This document shows, piece by piece, positions 9,224-18,281 of a DNA stretch of 64,000 nucleotides. How positions within the stretch are numbered: the first letter of the stretch is position 1; the number at the start of each line of letters is the position of its first letter. Source of the DNA: Sphingomonas zeae (GTDB lineage Bacteria; Pseudomonadota; Alphaproteobacteria; Sphingomonadales; Sphingomonadaceae). The position numbers and the translations under genes were made by a program. Location of the stretch: positions 73,706 through 137,705 of the forward strand of contig NZ_JACIFA010000006.1 of NCBI RefSeq assembly GCF_014197135.1. The letters run 5' to 3'. Under the pieces are notes generated by a model, which was not told the origin of the DNA, made no database searches, and saw only the letters and a program-made list of their open reading frames with translations.

Positions 9224-11355
9224 GCGGCCCCACCCCGACCGATCCGCTCGCGTGGATCGACATGATGGGTCAGGTCGCGCGCCATTATCGTATGCCCTTT
9301 GCCGAGCAGCGCGCGCGCTTGACGGCGCTGTGGCAGGGCGGCGGCGATGAAGAGGCGCGGGTCCGGGCGCTGGCCCGCGCAAGTGGCCTGTCCGTCCGCT
9401 TCGTCCTGCCCCGTGCGATGCGGCTGACCAGCTGGCGGCTGCCGGTCGTCGCATGGCTGAACGATGGTGAGCTGGCGCTGATCACCGGTATCGACGCCGA
9501 TGGCCAGGCGGTCTTCTCGGTCGCGGGCGAGGAGGGCCAGAGCGCGCAGCGTCCGCTGTCCACGCTGGTCGAACAGACCCGGATCTTCGTCGTGCCCCGC
9601 CCGGCCCGCTCCGCCGCGGACATCCGCGTCGACAGCTATATCCGCCCGTTCGAGGAGCATTGGCTCCGCCGCCTGCTGCTTCAGGACATGAAGGGCTATG
9701 GCCATGTCGCCATCGCCTCGGTCGTGACCAACTGCCTGGGGCTGGCGGGGGTGCTGTTCTCGATGCAGGTCTATGACCGGGTCGTCCCCGCCCAGTCGAT
9801 GCCGACGCTCTATATCCTGTTCTTCGGCGTGATCCTGGCGACGGGATTCGACTTCGTCCTGCGCCGCCTGCGCGTCAGCATCACTGACATATTGGGCAAG
9901 CGCGCCGATCTGCGCCTGTCGGACCTGGTGTTCGGCCATGCACTGCGGGTGCGCAACCGGGCGCGGCCGACCTCGACCGGCACCTTCATCGCCCAGCTTC
10001 GCGATTTGGATCAGGTCCGCGACATGCTGACCTCCACCACGGTGGCGGCGATCGCGGACCTGCCCTTCTTCCTGCTGTTCCTGGTCATCCTCGCTTTCAT
10101 CGGCGGCTCGCTGGCGCTGGTGCCGGTGGTGGCGCTGATCGCCCTGCTCCTGCCCAGCCTGCTCGCCCAGCGCCGCCTGCGCGCCTATGCGACCGAGTCG
10201 ATGCGCGAGACCTCGCTGCGCAATGCCCTGCTGATCGAGTCGGTGCAGGGGATCGAGGACATCAAGACCCTGCAGGCCGAGGAGCGTTTCCAGCGCCAGT
10301 GGAACCACTGCAACGCGGTGGCGGGCGAGGCGCAGTTGCGGCTTCGCGGGCTCACCGCCAGCCTGTCGACCTGGGCGCAGAGCGTGCAGAATGCGGTCTA
10401 TGCGACCGTCATCTTCGTCGGCGCGCCGATGGTGATCGCCGGGGACATCACGACCGGCGCGCTGGTCGCGACCTCGATGCTCGCCAGCCGGATGATGGCG
10501 CCGATGGGCCAAGTCTCGCACCTGCTCGGCCGCTATCAACATGCCAAGGTGGCGGCGGGCAGCCTGGACCAGATCATGGGCCTGCCGGTCGACAATCCGG
10601 ATGCCGAACATCGCATACCCCTGCCCTCGGTCGATGGCCGCTTTACGCTTCGCGGGGCGGTGTTCACCTATGCCGACCCCAACGCGCCCCCGGCGCTGAC
10701 CGTGCCCAAGCTGGAGATCGCGGCGGGCGAGAAGATCGCGCTGCTCGGTCGCAACGGGGCAGGGAAATCGACGCTGTTGCAGGGCCTGTCGGGCATGTTG
10801 CAGCCGGTATCGGGCGAAGTGCTGCTCGACGACCTCGCGCTACACCAGATCGACCCCACCGATGTCCGCCGCGACGTCGCGCTGCTGACCCAGAACAGCC
10901 GGTTGTTCCATGGTACCTTGCGTGAGAATTTGACCATGGGCGCGGTGACGGCCAGCCACGAGACGATCCTCGCCGCGCTCGACATGGTGGGCGCGATCGA
11001 CTTCATCCGGCGCCTGCGTGACGGGCTGGAGCATGTCGTGCTCGAGGGCGGCCTCGGCCTGTCGGGTGGTCAGCAACAGGCGTTGCTGCTCGCGCGGTTG
11101 CTGATCCGCCAGCCGCAGGTCATGCTGCTCGACGAACCCACCGCCGCGATGGACGACGCCGCCGAGCGCCTGTTCATCGAACGCTTCCGGACCTGGGGAC
11201 AGGGCCGCACGATCGTCGTTGCGACACACCGGATGCGCGTGCTTGAGCTGGTCGACCGGATCGTCGTCATCGACCAGGGCCAGATATTGCTCGATCAGCC
11301 CAAGGCGGCGGCGCTCGCCACCATGCAGGGCGCTGCGCGGAGCCAGGCGGCGTGA
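9220..11355 (+). CDS. Type I secretion ABC transporter, permease and ATPase (LapB/LssB type)
   Basis: Inner-membrane exporter that powers adhesin secretion. 711 residues from the GTG at 9220, which overlaps the TolC-type stop (GTGA). Residues 1-130 form a C39-like domain in which no catalytic Cys is present, as in exporters that bind rather than cleave the substrate. A six-helix membrane domain spans about 150-430. The ATPase has Walker A GRNGAGKST near 510, signature LSGGQQQ near 614, Walker B VMLLDEP near 634 and an H-loop ATHR near 668. All ATPase motifs are intact. The adhesin has no RTX repeats, in line with the Bap/Lap class of substrate. Confidence 0.92.
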   Translation: MSGPTPTDPLAWIDMMGQVARHYRMPFAEQRARLTALWQGGGDEEARVRALARASGLSVRFVLPRAMRLTSWRLPVVAWLNDGELALITGIDADGQAVFSVAGEEGQSAQRPLSTLVEQTRIFVVPRPARSAADIRVDSYIRPFEEHWLRRLLLQDMKGYGHVAIASVVTNCLGLAGVLFSMQVYDRVVPAQSMPTLYILFFGVILATGFDFVLRRLRVSITDILGKRADLRLSDLVFGHALRVRNRARPTSTGTFIAQLRDLDQVRDMLTSTTVAAIADLPFFLLFLVILAFIGGSLALVPVVALIALLLPSLLAQRRLRAYATESMRETSLRNALLIESVQGIEDIKTLQAEERFQRQWNHCNAVAGEAQLRLRGLTASLSTWAQSVQNAVYATVIFVGAPMVIAGDITTGALVATSMLASRMMAPMGQVSHLLGRYQHAKVAAGSLDQIMGLPVDNPDAEHRIPLPSVDGRFTLRGAVFTYADPNAPPALTVPKLEIAAGEKIALLGRNGAGKSTLLQGLSGMLQPVSGEVLLDDLALHQIDPTDVRRDVALLTQNSRLFHGTLRENLTMGAVTASHETILAALDMVGAIDFIRRLRDGLEHVVLEGGLGLSGGQQQALLLARLLIRQPQVMLLDEPTAAMDDAAERLFIERFRTWGQGRTIVVATHRMRVLELVDRIVVIDQGQILLDQPKAAALATMQGAARSQAA

Positions 11356-12539
11356 CCGCGCTCACCCATCCCGCCGACCTGCCCTTCGCCGATGAGGGCG
11401 CCGCCCCGCTGCTGGCGGCCAAGCGGATGACCTGGGTGCTGGCGGCGCTGTTCGTCACGTTGCTGGTCTGGGCCTGGTTCGCCAAGCTGGACGAAGTCGC
11501 GACCGGCACCGGCCGCGTCGTACCCACCAGCCGCGAACAGGTACTCCAATCGCTGGAGGGCGGCATCCTCGCCCGGATGCTGGTCCGGCAGGACGATATC
11601 GTGAAGCCGGGCCAGATCCTCGCGCAGCTCGACCCGACGCAAGCCGGATCGACGGTCGAGGAAAGCGCCGCCAAATACCGCGCCGCGCTGGCCGCCCAGG
11701 CGCGGTTGCAGGCCGAGGTGAACGGCACGCCCCTGACCTTCTCGCGCGAACTCGACGCCTTTCCCGCGCTCAAGGCCGAGCAGCAGCGGCTCTACGACGC
11801 GCGCCGCCGCAGCCTCTCCAGTTCGATCGGGCTGATCGACGAGTCGCTCGCGCTGATCGGGCGCGAGGTCGGGATCGGCGAGTCGCTGATCGAAGTGGGC
11901 GCGGCCAGCAATGTCGAGGTGCTGCGCCTGAAACGCCAGCGCGCCGACCTCGACCTGAAGAAATCCGACCTGCGCTCGCAATATATCGTCGAGGCGCGGC
12001 AGGACTTGGCCAAGGTCAGCGAGGAGGTCGAGGCGCTCGCCCCCGTGGTGCGCGGCCGTTCCGACACGCTGAGCCGCCTGACCCTGCGCTCGCCGGTGCG
12101 CGGCGTGGTCAAGAATATCGAGGTGTCGACCATCGGCGGCGTCGTGCCCCCCAATGGCAAGATCATGGAGATCGTGCCGCTCGACGAGCGCCTGCTGGTC
12201 GAGGCCCGCATCTCGCCGCGCGACATCGCCTTCATCCGCCCGGGCCAGCGCGCCAGCGTCAAGATCACCGCCTATGACTATGCGATCTATGGCGGGCTGG
12301 AGGGCAAGGTCAGCAGCATCTCGCCCGACACGATCCGCGACGAGGTGAACCCGGACGTCTATTATTACCGCGTCTTCGTGCGCACCACCGCGGAATCGCT
12401 GGTGAACAAGGCGGGCAAGCGCTTTCCGATCGTGCCCGGCATGATCGCCACCGCCGACATCCACACCGGCAGCAAGACGGTGCTGCAATATCTTTTGAAG
12501 CCGCTGAACCGCGCGCGCGAAGGACTGCGCGAGCGATGA
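11352..12539 (+). CDS. HlyD-family periplasmic adaptor (type I secretion membrane fusion protein)
   Basis: Bridges the ABC exporter and the TolC-type channel. 395 residues; GTG start overlaps the exporter stop (GTGA), so translation is coupled. A cytoplasmic N-terminus is followed by one membrane helix (about residues 27-47), a lipoyl half-motif (residues 55-95), a coiled-coil hairpin (about 100-230), the second lipoyl half with the SPVRGVVKNI motif, and a beta-barrel C-terminus (DYAIYGGLEGKV). This is the usual layout of LapC/AggC-type adaptors. Confidence 0.92.
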   Translation: MTALTHPADLPFADEGAAPLLAAKRMTWVLAALFVTLLVWAWFAKLDEVATGTGRVVPTSREQVLQSLEGGILARMLVRQDDIVKPGQILAQLDPTQAGSTVEESAAKYRAALAAQARLQAEVNGTPLTFSRELDAFPALKAEQQRLYDARRRSLSSSIGLIDESLALIGREVGIGESLIEVGAASNVEVLRLKRQRADLDLKKSDLRSQYIVEARQDLAKVSEEVEALAPVVRGRSDTLSRLTLRSPVRGVVKNIEVSTIGGVVPPNGKIMEIVPLDERLLVEARISPRDIAFIRPGQRASVKITAYDYAIYGGLEGKVSSISPDTIRDEVNPDVYYYRVFVRTTAESLVNKAGKRFPIVPGMIATADIHTGSKTVLQYLLKPLNRAREGLRER

Positions 12540-12617
12540 CCGGCCAGCTCCCCCTCCTCCCATCCGCCGCCCTGCCATGGACAAAGCCGTCCATTGCCCC
12601 CAGCCAAGGATAGCCGC

Positions 12618-13070
12618 ATGCCCAAGAATCTTGCAGCCCGTTACCATCCCCCCGCCCATCGCGGCATCAGGCCGCCTGCGATGCGCGAATCCGGCCCCAG
12701 CCTGCTAGACCTGGCGCGCCAGACCCAGGCGATGCGAGCCAGAACGGCTCAGTTCTGCCCCCGCGACGTGTTCCGCGATTCGGCCTGGGACATGATGCTG
12801 GAGCTGTTCATCGCCGACCAGCAGAGGCGCCCGATCTGCGTCAAGGAACTGATCCTGGTGTCAGGCGAAAGCGCCACCAGCGCCCTGCGCCGGATCGACC
12901 GGCTGGAAGGGGCAGAGCTGCTCCAGCGAAGTACCGACCCGGCCGATCACCGGCGGCTGGCCGTCACCCTGACCGAGCGCGGCAACGCCGCGATGACCGC
13001 CATGCTGCGCCAGCTGTTCCTGACCAAGGGGGAAGGATCGCATCGCGGCGCGGAGGTGCGCCCCGACTGA
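12618..13070 (+). CDS. MarR-like winged-helix regulator
   Basis: 150 residues from the ATG at 12618, preceded by AAGGA. The middle contains a winged-helix fold: CVKELILVSGESATSALRRI as recognition region and RSTDPADHRRLAVTLTERG as the wing, as in MarR/PadR-type proteins. It is 78 bp downstream of the adaptor on the same strand, so control of adhesin or secretion expression is a reasonable guess, but nothing in the sequence proves it. The short extended N-terminus has no recognised domain. Confidence 0.7.
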   Translation: MPKNLAARYHPPAHRGIRPPAMRESGPSLLDLARQTQAMRARTAQFCPRDVFRDSAWDMMLELFIADQQRRPICVKELILVSGESATSALRRIDRLEGAELLQRSTDPADHRRLAVTLTERGNAAMTAMLRQLFLTKGEGSHRGAEVRPD

Positions 13071-13077
13071 CCCGACC

Positions 13078-13917
13078 TCAGCCGAGCGATCCGGGCAGTG
13101 CGCTGCCCGCATCGTCGCCGCGATGCCCCAGTTGTTGCGAGATGCGCGCCGTCGTCTCCGCCAGAATTTGTCGGGCCTGGGGGATGGCGACCTCCTGCGA
13201 TCCGTCGATCGTCTCCAGGAACGGGATGGTCAGCGCCGCCATGCAGTCGCCGCCGAAGCCGAAGACCGGATAGCTGATATCGGTCACGCCGCGCGTGATC
13301 GGGCTTTCGCGAAGTTCATATCCCTCCATGCGAACCCGCTCCAGATCCGCGGCCAGTTGCACACGGTCGATCCGACGACCCTGCGCCGCTTCCGCCCGGT
13401 CCAGGATGCGCGCCCGTTGCGCGGGGGCGGCAAAGGCGAGCAGCACCTTGCCCGAGCAGCTGGCGACGATGTCGATCGACGCGCCCATGCGCAGCGCAAA
13501 GCCACGCGTGCCGGGATTCTCCTCGCGGGCGATGACGAGCCCCGCTCCGCCCTCGATCACCACCAGATGACAGGACTGACCGACGTTCAGCGCCAGCGAC
13601 TGCATCTCGGGCAGCGCGGCGGCGGTCAATTGCCGGGCGGGCGTGGCCCGATAGGCGATGTCGAGGAACTTATAAGTGACGCGGTATCGATCATCGATCG
13701 GTGACTTTTCGAGGTAGCGCGCCTCCTCCATCACCACGACGATGCGGAACAATTCGCCCAGCGACCGGCCGAGCGCCGTCGCCATCTCGCTGACCAGCAT
13801 TCCCTCCGGATGGCTGGCCAACAGCTCGATAATGAGGAACGCCTTGTCTAGCGCAGGTGCTGCATAGTTGCCCTTGCGCGTCCGCCCTTCGCTGGTCTTT
13901 ACGCCGTCGCCCGTCAT
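13078..13917 (-). CDS. IclR-family transcriptional regulator
   Basis: 279 residues. The ATG at 13917 has GAGGG six bases upstream; a GTG at 13929 is also possible. Residues about 15-75 are an IclR winged helix (LDKAFLIIELLASHPEGMLVSEMATALGRS), and about 90-265 the effector-binding domain with the conserved C-terminal region (ISYPVFGFGGDCMAALTIPF). IclR proteins often control sugar-acid catabolism. The gene lies 79 bp downstream of the zinc dehydrogenase on the same strand and next to the fucose/galactonate-type genes, so those are its likely targets. Confidence 0.9.
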   Translation of the reverse strand: MTGDGVKTSEGRTRKGNYAAPALDKAFLIIELLASHPEGMLVSEMATALGRSLGELFRIVVVMEEARYLEKSPIDDRYRVTYKFLDIAYRATPARQLTAAALPEMQSLALNVGQSCHLVVIEGGAGLVIAREENPGTRGFALRMGASIDIVASCSGKVLLAFAAPAQRARILDRAEAAQGRRIDRVQLAADLERVRMEGYELRESPITRGVTDISYPVFGFGGDCMAALTIPFLETIDGSQEVAIPQARQILAETTARISQQLGHRGDDAGSALPGSLG

Positions 13918-13996
13918 ATCGTCCCTCACCGAACCGACGATTAGGGCGACGCCGCCTACTGGGCAAGAGATGTCGCCAGACGCGGAGGCCGGCCGC

Positions 13997-15013
13997 TCAG
14001 GAGATGGTGATGATCGCCTTCAGTACCGAATCCGCCTCCGCGATCAATTCGGGCAGACGCTGCGGCGCTTCGTCCAGGGTCAGGCTGTGCGTGCGGATCG
14101 CGTCGGTCGGCACCGCGCCGCTGCGGATACTGGCGATGACATGGTCGAAATCGACCGACAGCGCGTTACGGCTGGCGATCAGCGTCGTCTCACGCTTGTG
14201 GAATTCGGGGTCCGGGAAGATCAGATCGTCCTTGCACACGCCGACCAGCGTATAGCTGCCGCCATGCGCGACCCAGTTCAGCCCGGCGCGCATGGCATGG
14301 ATGTTGCCGGTCGCGTCGAATACATGGTCGAACATCTCGCTCGAGGTCATCTCGGCCAGCGTCGCGCCCAGCGCGTCGTCGGCGACCACGCCCTCCTCGA
14401 AACCCAGATGGTCGCGGGCATAGGCCAGGCGCGGCGCGCGCATGTCGGCCAGCACGATCCGCCCCGCACCCGCGATCCGTGCAAACAGCGCGACCGCGAT
14501 GCCGATCGGCCCGGCCCCGATCACGGCCACGCTTTCGCCCCTCGCCACGCCCGCGCGGCGCACCGCATGAGCGCCGATTGCCAGGAACTCGACCATCGCG
14601 GCTTGGTCCAGCGACAGCCCGGCGGCGTCGATCACCGCGCTTTCGGGCACCGCCAGCTGTTCGCACATCCCGCCATCGGCATGGACGCCCAGCACGCTGA
14701 TACGTGCGCAGCAATTGGGCTTGCCGCGACGACAGGCTCGGCACGTGCCACACGCGATATAGGGGTTGATCGTCACCACCTGCCCGACCGTGAAGGCCGA
14801 ACCCTCGGGCACCTCGGCGATTTCACCGGCCAACTCATGCCCGATCAACCGGGGATATTCGAGGAACGGATGCTTGCCGCCATAGATATGATAGTCGGTG
14901 CCGCAGATTCCGGCGCGACGCATCCGGATCAGGACCTCGCCCTCTCCCCGCAACGGTACCGGTCGATCCTCTACCCGGATTTCCTGCGGCTCGACACAGA
15001 CCAGTGCCTTCAT
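13997..15013 (-). CDS. Zinc-dependent alcohol dehydrogenase, L-galactonate/L-idonate 5-dehydrogenase-like
   Basis: Medium-chain dehydrogenase, 338 residues. Catalytic zinc ligands fit Cys37 and His59-Glu60 (GICGTD; GHE); structural zinc ligands Cys88, 91, 94 and 102 are all present; the NAD(P) loop is VIGAGPIG at about 165-171. The family includes L-idonate, L-galactonate and threonine dehydrogenases, which oxidise the hydroxyl next to the terminal carbon of aldonates. With UxaB- and UxaA-type genes nearby, oxidation of L-galactonate to D-tagaturonate is the best fit (inference). L-fuconate or another aldonate remains possible. Divergent from the mutarotase gene. Confidence 0.8.
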   Translation of the reverse strand: MKALVCVEPQEIRVEDRPVPLRGEGEVLIRMRRAGICGTDYHIYGGKHPFLEYPRLIGHELAGEIAEVPEGSAFTVGQVVTINPYIACGTCRACRRGKPNCCARISVLGVHADGGMCEQLAVPESAVIDAAGLSLDQAAMVEFLAIGAHAVRRAGVARGESVAVIGAGPIGIAVALFARIAGAGRIVLADMRAPRLAYARDHLGFEEGVVADDALGATLAEMTSSEMFDHVFDATGNIHAMRAGLNWVAHGGSYTLVGVCKDDLIFPDPEFHKRETTLIASRNALSVDFDHVIASIRSGAVPTDAIRTHSLTLDEAPQRLPELIAEADSVLKAIITIS

Positions 15014-15032
15014 AGCGACCTCTCCAGATTCC

Positions 15033-15058
15033 CATATGCGATCTTGCTCTCACATATG
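15033..15058. promoter_or_regulatory. CATATG direct repeat in divergent promoter region
   Basis: Two CATATG palindromes with similar flanks (15033-15038, 15053-15058) are 20 bp apart, about two helical turns, in the 136-bp gap between the zinc dehydrogenase and the mutarotase. They could be binding sites for the neighbouring IclR protein. Only sequence pattern supports this. Confidence 0.35.
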
Positions 15059-15149
15059 CCATTGAACCGGAGAAATGGGAACGCTAAAACATTGCGGGAC
15101 ACGCTGGGGCGTTACGATCGGCACCAGCCATTTTGGAGAGGAGGCCCCA

Positions 15150-15488
15150 TTGGCCCGACGCCTGTGTTTTGCGCTTGATCTGGTTGCCGATGCCGATCTG
15201 ATCGCCGCCTATGAAAAGGCCCATGCGCCGGGCGCCGCCTGGCCCGAAGTAACCCAGGCCATCCGGGCCAAGGGGTTCCTGGCGATGGAGATTTGGCGCA
15301 CCGCCGACCGGTTGTTCATGATCGCAGAGGTTGCCGACGATTTCCCCCGCGCCATTCCGTCCGAACTGGCGGCCGTCGACGCCAAATGGGAAGCGGCGAT
15401 GGATCGTTTCCAGAAAGTGCTGCCGCACGCCGAACCGGGCCAGAAATGGGTGGGCATGGACCGCATCTTCACGCTCGACGCACAATGA
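15150..15488 (+). CDS. L-rhamnose/L-fucose mutarotase-like protein (DUF718 fold)
   Basis: Interconverts alpha and beta anomers of a 6-deoxyhexose or similar sugar. 112 residues from the TTG at 15150, which has an excellent GGAGAGGAGG site five to six bases upstream; the longer in-frame ATG at 15075 lacks one. The sequence starts RRLCFALDL, then EKAHAPGAAWPEV and IWRTADRLFMIAEV, the conserved segments of the RhaM/DUF718 dimeric alpha-beta barrel. Given FucP and an L-fucose-dehydrogenase-like reductase nearby, the substrate is likely L-fucose or L-galactose. Its stop overlaps the start of the next gene. Confidence 0.8.
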   Translation: MARRLCFALDLVADADLIAAYEKAHAPGAAWPEVTQAIRAKGFLAMEIWRTADRLFMIAEVADDFPRAIPSELAAVDAKWEAAMDRFQKVLPHAEPGQKWVGMDRIFTLDAQ

Positions 15489-16603
15489 GCGAGGCACCGG
15501 TGATCCTGCAATTCGGCACCAGCCGCTTCCTGCAGGCGCATGTCGACCTGTTCGCCGAGGAAGCCCGCACCGGCGGGCAGGTGGTGCCGCCGATCGCCAT
15601 CGTCCAGACCACCCGCGATCCCGAGCGCGCCCGGCGGCTGGCGGGCTTTGCCGACCCGGCGGGTTTCCCCGTTATTCTGCGCGGCCTGCGCGATGGTCAA
15701 CGCGATGAGCGGACCGTTCAAGTGCGCAGCGTGCGCGAGGGACTGAGCGCTGCGGGCGACTGGGATCGGCTGGTCGAGCTGGCGGTCGGGGCGGCGACGC
15801 ATATCGTCTCCAACACCGGCGACAGCGGCTATGCCATCCCCGATGACGACCGGACCGCGCCTGCCAAGGGCCAGGTGCCGGCGAGCTTTTGCGGAATGCT
15901 GACCGAATTGCTGCATCGGCGCTGGCAGGCCGGGGGCGCGGCGATCACGCTGCTGCCATGCGAACTGGTGGTGCGCAACGGCGACATGTTGCGCGCCGCG
16001 ATCCATGGGCTGGCGCAGGGTCAGGGCCGCGAGGCCGCCTTTCTCAACTGGCTGGAGCGCGACTGCCTCTGGGCCAATACGCTGGTCGATCGCATCGTCA
16101 GCGAGCCGCTCTCGCCCGCAGGCGCGGTGGCCGAGCCCTATGCGCTCTGGGCGATCGAGCGCCAGCCCGGGCTGATCCTGCCCTTCACCCATCCCGACAT
16201 CGTCCTGACCGACAATCTGGATCGCTATGAGCGGCTGAAGCTGCACATCCTCAATCTCGGCCATAGTTGGCTGGCGGCACGCTGGCATGCGGGCGGCGGC
16301 GCGGCGGATCAGACCGTCCGCGTGGCGCTAGCCGATCCCGATACGCGCGCGGCGCTGGAACGGGTAATGGCCGAGGAAGTGCTCCCGGGCTTTGCCGCAC
16401 GCGGCATGGCAGACGAAGCGCGGGACTATATCGCGACCACGCTGGACCGCTTCGCCAATCCGTTTCTCGACCACCGGCTGGCGGACATATTTCAGGGGCA
16501 CGCCGCGAAGATCGAAAAGCGGGTCGGCGGCTTCGTCCGCTGGGTCGATAGTGCTGGCGAGACGGTCGCCATGCCCGAACTGCGCGCCTTGGCGGCGAAG
16601 TAG
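15485..16603 (+). CDS. Mannitol-dehydrogenase-family oxidoreductase, tagaturonate reductase (UxaB)-like
   Basis: NAD(H)-dependent long-chain dehydrogenase, 372 residues; ATG overlaps the previous stop (ATGA). The N-terminus has the GTSRFLQAH Rossmann start, the middle VSNTGDSGY, and the C-terminal domain the family signature ERLKLHILNLGHSWLA with its Lys, Asn and His. Shorter than E. coli UxaB (483 residues), as many UxaB-like proteins without the extra N-terminal part are. The expected reaction is D-tagaturonate to D-altronate, which would connect the zinc dehydrogenase to the UxaA-type dehydratase. Substrate is inferred from context. Confidence 0.8.
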   Translation: MSEAPVILQFGTSRFLQAHVDLFAEEARTGGQVVPPIAIVQTTRDPERARRLAGFADPAGFPVILRGLRDGQRDERTVQVRSVREGLSAAGDWDRLVELAVGAATHIVSNTGDSGYAIPDDDRTAPAKGQVPASFCGMLTELLHRRWQAGGAAITLLPCELVVRNGDMLRAAIHGLAQGQGREAAFLNWLERDCLWANTLVDRIVSEPLSPAGAVAEPYALWAIERQPGLILPFTHPDIVLTDNLDRYERLKLHILNLGHSWLAARWHAGGGAADQTVRVALADPDTRAALERVMAEEVLPGFAARGMADEARDYIATTLDRFANPFLDHRLADIFQGHAAKIEKRVGGFVRWVDSAGETVAMPELRALAAK

Positions 16604-16705
16604 AAGGCCAAGGCATTCCTCGACCGCAAGGTCCGAGACGGGCATTTCGACGTCGCCCAATGCGAACGGGGTTTGCGGGGCGTTAGCGTGGGATGACATC
16701 AGCCT

Positions 16706-16723
16706 GCCCCCCGTCAGGGGGGC
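16706..16723. terminator. GC hairpin between convergent genes
   Basis: Perfect 7-bp stem (GCCCCCC with GGGGGGC) around a GTCA loop, between the converging UxaB-like and UxaA-like genes. There is no T-tract, so termination from it is uncertain. The rest of the 158-bp gap (about 16620-16680) resembles the intergenic repeat seen near 25,550. Confidence 0.45.
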
Positions 16724-16761
16724 TCGGCTTGGATCAACCCAGTGTTATCCTGCCCTTCAGC

Positions 16762-17985
16762 TCACGCCGCCTGCGGCAGACAGCCCGGCCCCTTCGCGCC
16801 CGCCGCCTTGTAGGTCAGGACGAACTCCTGATGCCCCAGCGCTTCCGACTTGGTCTGCGAGCCGCCCGACACCGCGACGATCAGGTCGACGATCTCGGCC
16901 CCCACCTCGTCCAGCGTCGCGTCGCCATAGAGGATGCGACCGGCGTTCACGTCCATGTCGCCTTCCATCCGGGCATACATTTCCGGATTGGCGGCGATCT
17001 TGATGACCGGCGAGATGGCCGAGCCGACCACCGAGCCGCGCCCGGTCACGAACAGGTTGATATGCGCGCCGCACGCGATCAGCTCGCCGATCTCGGCATT
17101 GTCGACGATGTTGGGGAAGCCGAACTTCGGGTCGCCCGCGGGCACCACGTCGAGCAGATACAGTCCCGGCCCCGGCGCCTGTTCGGCGGGCAGGATCACG
17201 CCGGTGATCGGACGGCTGCCCGACTTGGCATAGGCGCCTGCCGACTTCTCTTCCTGGCTGGTCAGGCCGCCCTCGGCATTGCCCGGTGCGAAGCTACCAT
17301 AGCCCATCGCCCGGTAATAACGCTCGGCCTGCGCGACCGAAGCGATCAGGTCCTGCGCCACCTCCGGCGTCGCGGCGCGCTCGGCCATATGGCCTTCGCA
17401 CCCGATCATCTCGCCGGTTTCCTCGAAGATGCAGATCGCGCCCGCATCATAGAGCGTGTCGAAGGCCCGGCCGACCGCCGGGTTGCCGGTGATGCCGCTG
17501 GTCCCGTCCGACCCGCCGCAGATGGTGCCGATCACCAGTTCCGACAGGGTCATCGGCACGCGCACGGCTTGCGCATCGGCCGCCGCGCGAACCCGCTCGA
17601 CGGCGGCGATTCCCGCCTCCATCGCGCCGCGCGTGCCGCCCGACTGCTGGATGACGATCGTCTCGACCGGACGTCCCTGCTCGCGCGCGTTAGCGGCCAG
17701 CGCCTCGCGGTTGAAGCTCTCGCAGCCCAGCGACAGCAGCACGACACCGCCGACATTGGGGTGCGTCGTCAGCGCCTTCATCATCGCCAGCGCATAGTCA
17801 TTGGGATAGCAGCCGGGAAAGCCGATCAGCTGCACGCGCGGATCGTCCATCTTCTCGACGATGCGGCGCGCGACATGGTGCGCGCATTCGACCAGATAGA
17901 CGACGACGATCGCATCGCGAATGCCCTTGCGACCATCAGGGCGTGCCCAAGCCTGCCAGGTCCGCCCGGTCATCTCCGTGGTCAT
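16762..17985 (-). CDS. UxaA-family dehydratase, large (C-terminal) domain protein
   Basis: Catalytic part of an altronate-dehydratase-type hydro-lyase, 407 residues. Conserved stretches include VVLLSLGCESFN, GTICGGSDGTSGITGNPAVG and FEETGEMIGCEGHM, with the Cys residues expected to bind metal. In E. coli UxaA the SAF and large domains are one chain; here they are separate genes overlapping by four bases. Known reactions of the family are dehydration of D-altronate, D-galactarate and related aldonates to 2-keto-3-deoxy acids. In this operon the substrate could be D-altronate (L-galactose route) or L-fuconate. Confidence 0.85.
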   Translation of the reverse strand: MTTEMTGRTWQAWARPDGRKGIRDAIVVVYLVECAHHVARRIVEKMDDPRVQLIGFPGCYPNDYALAMMKALTTHPNVGGVVLLSLGCESFNREALAANAREQGRPVETIVIQQSGGTRGAMEAGIAAVERVRAAADAQAVRVPMTLSELVIGTICGGSDGTSGITGNPAVGRAFDTLYDAGAICIFEETGEMIGCEGHMAERAATPEVAQDLIASVAQAERYYRAMGYGSFAPGNAEGGLTSQEEKSAGAYAKSGSRPITGVILPAEQAPGPGLYLLDVVPAGDPKFGFPNIVDNAEIGELIACGAHINLFVTGRGSVVGSAISPVIKIAANPEMYARMEGDMDVNAGRILYGDATLDEVGAEIVDLIVAVSGGSQTKSEALGHQEFVLTYKAAGAKGPGCLPQAA

Positions 17986-18281
17986 GCGTGATCTCCGTGG
18001 GCGTCGCGCAGATGCGCAGGGATATAATCGCTTTGCATATTGTGCATATGAACCCAGCCACCGGCGGGCGCGTCATGGGTCATCGACCCGATGGGCATGC
18101 CGTATTTGATGACCTTGTCACCGGTCGCCAGCGGCACGACCGCCAGCTTGTGACCCAGCGCGACGCGTTCAGTGACGGTCAGATCATGGCCATCGACCAT
18201 GATATGCTCGCCCGGCTCGACCGTGCGGCAGCAGACGGCGACATTGTCGGTCGGGGTCAGGCGGATGGCGGCGACACTCAT
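17982..18281 (-). CDS. UxaA-family dehydratase, SAF (N-terminal) domain protein
   Basis: 99 residues containing only the SAF domain: VCCRTVEPGEHIMVDGH, LGHKLAVVPLATGDKVIKYG and GSMTHDAPAGGWVHMHN. In full-length UxaA this domain precedes the large domain and contributes His residues to the active site. Starts with an ATG that overlaps the upstream gene's stop and ends four bases into the large-subunit gene, so equal production is likely. The HDAPAGGWVHMHN segment is the usual SAF signature of altronate/galactarate dehydratases. Confidence 0.85.
   Translation of the reverse strand: MSVAAIRLTPTDNVAVCCRTVEPGEHIMVDGHDLTVTERVALGHKLAVVPLATGDKVIKYGMPIGSMTHDAPAGGWVHMHNMQSDYIPAHLRDAHGDHA

Noticed and set aside
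7862..9454. Minus-strand frames opposite the TolC-type and exporter genes (7862-9454, 9157-10611)
   Set aside because: Arg/Ala-rich shadows; the plus-strand products have clear family motifs.
13868..15178. 436-codon plus-strand frame opposite the IclR and Zn-dehydrogenase genes
   Set aside because: No recognisable domain; opposite strand has intact catalytic motifs for a known family.
16693..17991. 432-codon plus-strand frame opposite the UxaA large domain
   Set aside because: Composition typical of shadow frames; no motif.
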